Source: Pseudomonadota bacterium (lineage in GTDB: Bacteria > Pseudomonadota > Alphaproteobacteria > Rhizobiales > Xanthobacteraceae). From it: DNA of 5,348 bases. The notes under the pieces were generated by a model. That model was not told the DNA's origin and searched no databases. It saw only the letters and a program-made list of their open reading frames with translations. Shown here in pieces: positions 5,041 through 5,348 of this stretch (positions within the stretch are counted from its first letter, which is position 1; the number at the start of each line of letters is the position of its first letter). Location of the stretch: NCBI GenBank assembly GCA_023433965.1, contig JAEYTQ010000468.1, positions 1 through 5,348 on the forward strand, given 5' to 3'. The position numbers were made by a program, and so were the translations under genes.

Positions 5041-5348
5041 TCAAAACACCTTGCGGATCCAATTGTGCGGATCGTTGGTGCGGCCGTACTGGATGTCAAC
5101 GAGTTGCTTGCGCAGGCTCATGGCGACGGGGCCGGCGGCACCGCCCGAAATCTCGAAGTCGCCGCTCACCGAGCGCACCTTGCCGATCGGCGAAATGACG
5201 GCGGCCGTGCCGCAGGCAAAGGCTTCCTTCAGGCGGCCCGAGGCTGCATCCTTGCGCCACTGCTCGATCGAATAGGGCTCCTCGCGCACGGTCTTGCCGG
5301 CATCGCGGGCCAGCGTGATGATGGAATCGCGGGTGATGCCGGGCAGGA
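5041..5348 (-). CDS. ilvE: Branched-chain amino acid aminotransferase, C-terminal part (cut by the window edge)
   Basis: The last 101 residues of a class IV PLP-dependent aminotransferase are visible; the gene continues past the right edge. The product interconverts Leu, Ile and Val with their 2-oxo acids using glutamate and 2-oxoglutarate. The segment begins LPGITRDSIITLARDAGK, continues with EEPYSIEQW and then the diagnostic EAFACGTAAVISPIG, which in BCATs contributes to cofactor phosphate binding and the active site. It ends with a DIQYGRTNDPHNWIRKVF tail. The FACGTAAVISPIG wording and this tail match the longer BCAT form (the ilvE_II type shared with eukaryotic BCATs) rather than E. coli IlvE. 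The catalytic lysine lies outside the window. The GTG at 5287-5289 is an internal Val codon, not a start. A strong hairpin follows the stop codon. Confidence 0.93.
   Translation of the reverse strand, partial: LPGITRDSIITLARDAGKTVREEPYSIEQWRKDAASGRLKEAFACGTAAVISPIGKVRSVSGDFEISGGAAGPVAMSLRKQLVDIQYGRTNDPHNWIRKVF

Noticed and set aside
4260..5198. 312-codon plus-strand frame opposite the DUF2314 gene and the end of ilvE
   Set aside because: Antisense shadow running through two hairpins and two clear genes; no family resemblance.
5287..5289. GTG as the start of a short 82-residue gene at the right edge
   Set aside because: The frame continues upstream to the window edge with clear aminotransferase sequence (LPGITRDSI...), so the GTG is an internal valine.

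Overview
The window reads as chromosomal DNA of a high-GC alphaproteobacterium, most probably Bradyrhizobium or a close relative (Nitrobacteraceae). This rests on strong GC bias at third codon positions, an alphaproteobacterial-type HisRS of about 506 residues, a YbjN-domain gene ahead of proC, and intergenic palindromes of a kind I recall from Bradyrhizobium genomes (cores such as GGGCTTGTCCCGG and CGTCATnCCGG...CCCGGAATGACG). The assignment is by recognition, not by search.

Layout. On the plus strand there is a leader region (1-216), a YbjN-domain gene (217-717), a composite palindromic repeat (759-920) and proC (best start 943, end 1767). A second palindromic repeat (1773-1878) separates proC from a run of minus-strand genes that converge on it. 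In transcription order, right to left, these are: the 3' end of a branched-chain amino acid aminotransferase gene (ilvE-type, 5041-5348, cut by the window edge) with a strong hairpin after it; a secreted or membrane-anchored DUF2314 protein (4380-4904); hisS (2756-4276); a small 4-oxalocrotonate-tautomerase-type protein (2425-2628); and an FlK-like hotdog thioesterase (1895-2290). No gene-free stretch exceeds about 225 bases.

The genes do not form one pathway. proC makes proline, the aminotransferase closes Leu/Ile/Val synthesis, HisRS charges tRNA-His, and the YbjN, DUF2314, tautomerase and thioesterase proteins are accessory or of unknown role. I see no rRNA, tRNA, CRISPR array, transposase, phage gene or toxin-antitoxin pair.

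The most notable signal is not coding. Five of the six intergenic gaps hold a palindromic REP/BIME-like element, and several share modules. One overlaps an in-frame ATG upstream of proC that is probably not the native start; another overlaps the stop codon of the tautomerase gene. I found no convincing new biological system; this is mainly a housekeeping region decorated with repeats.
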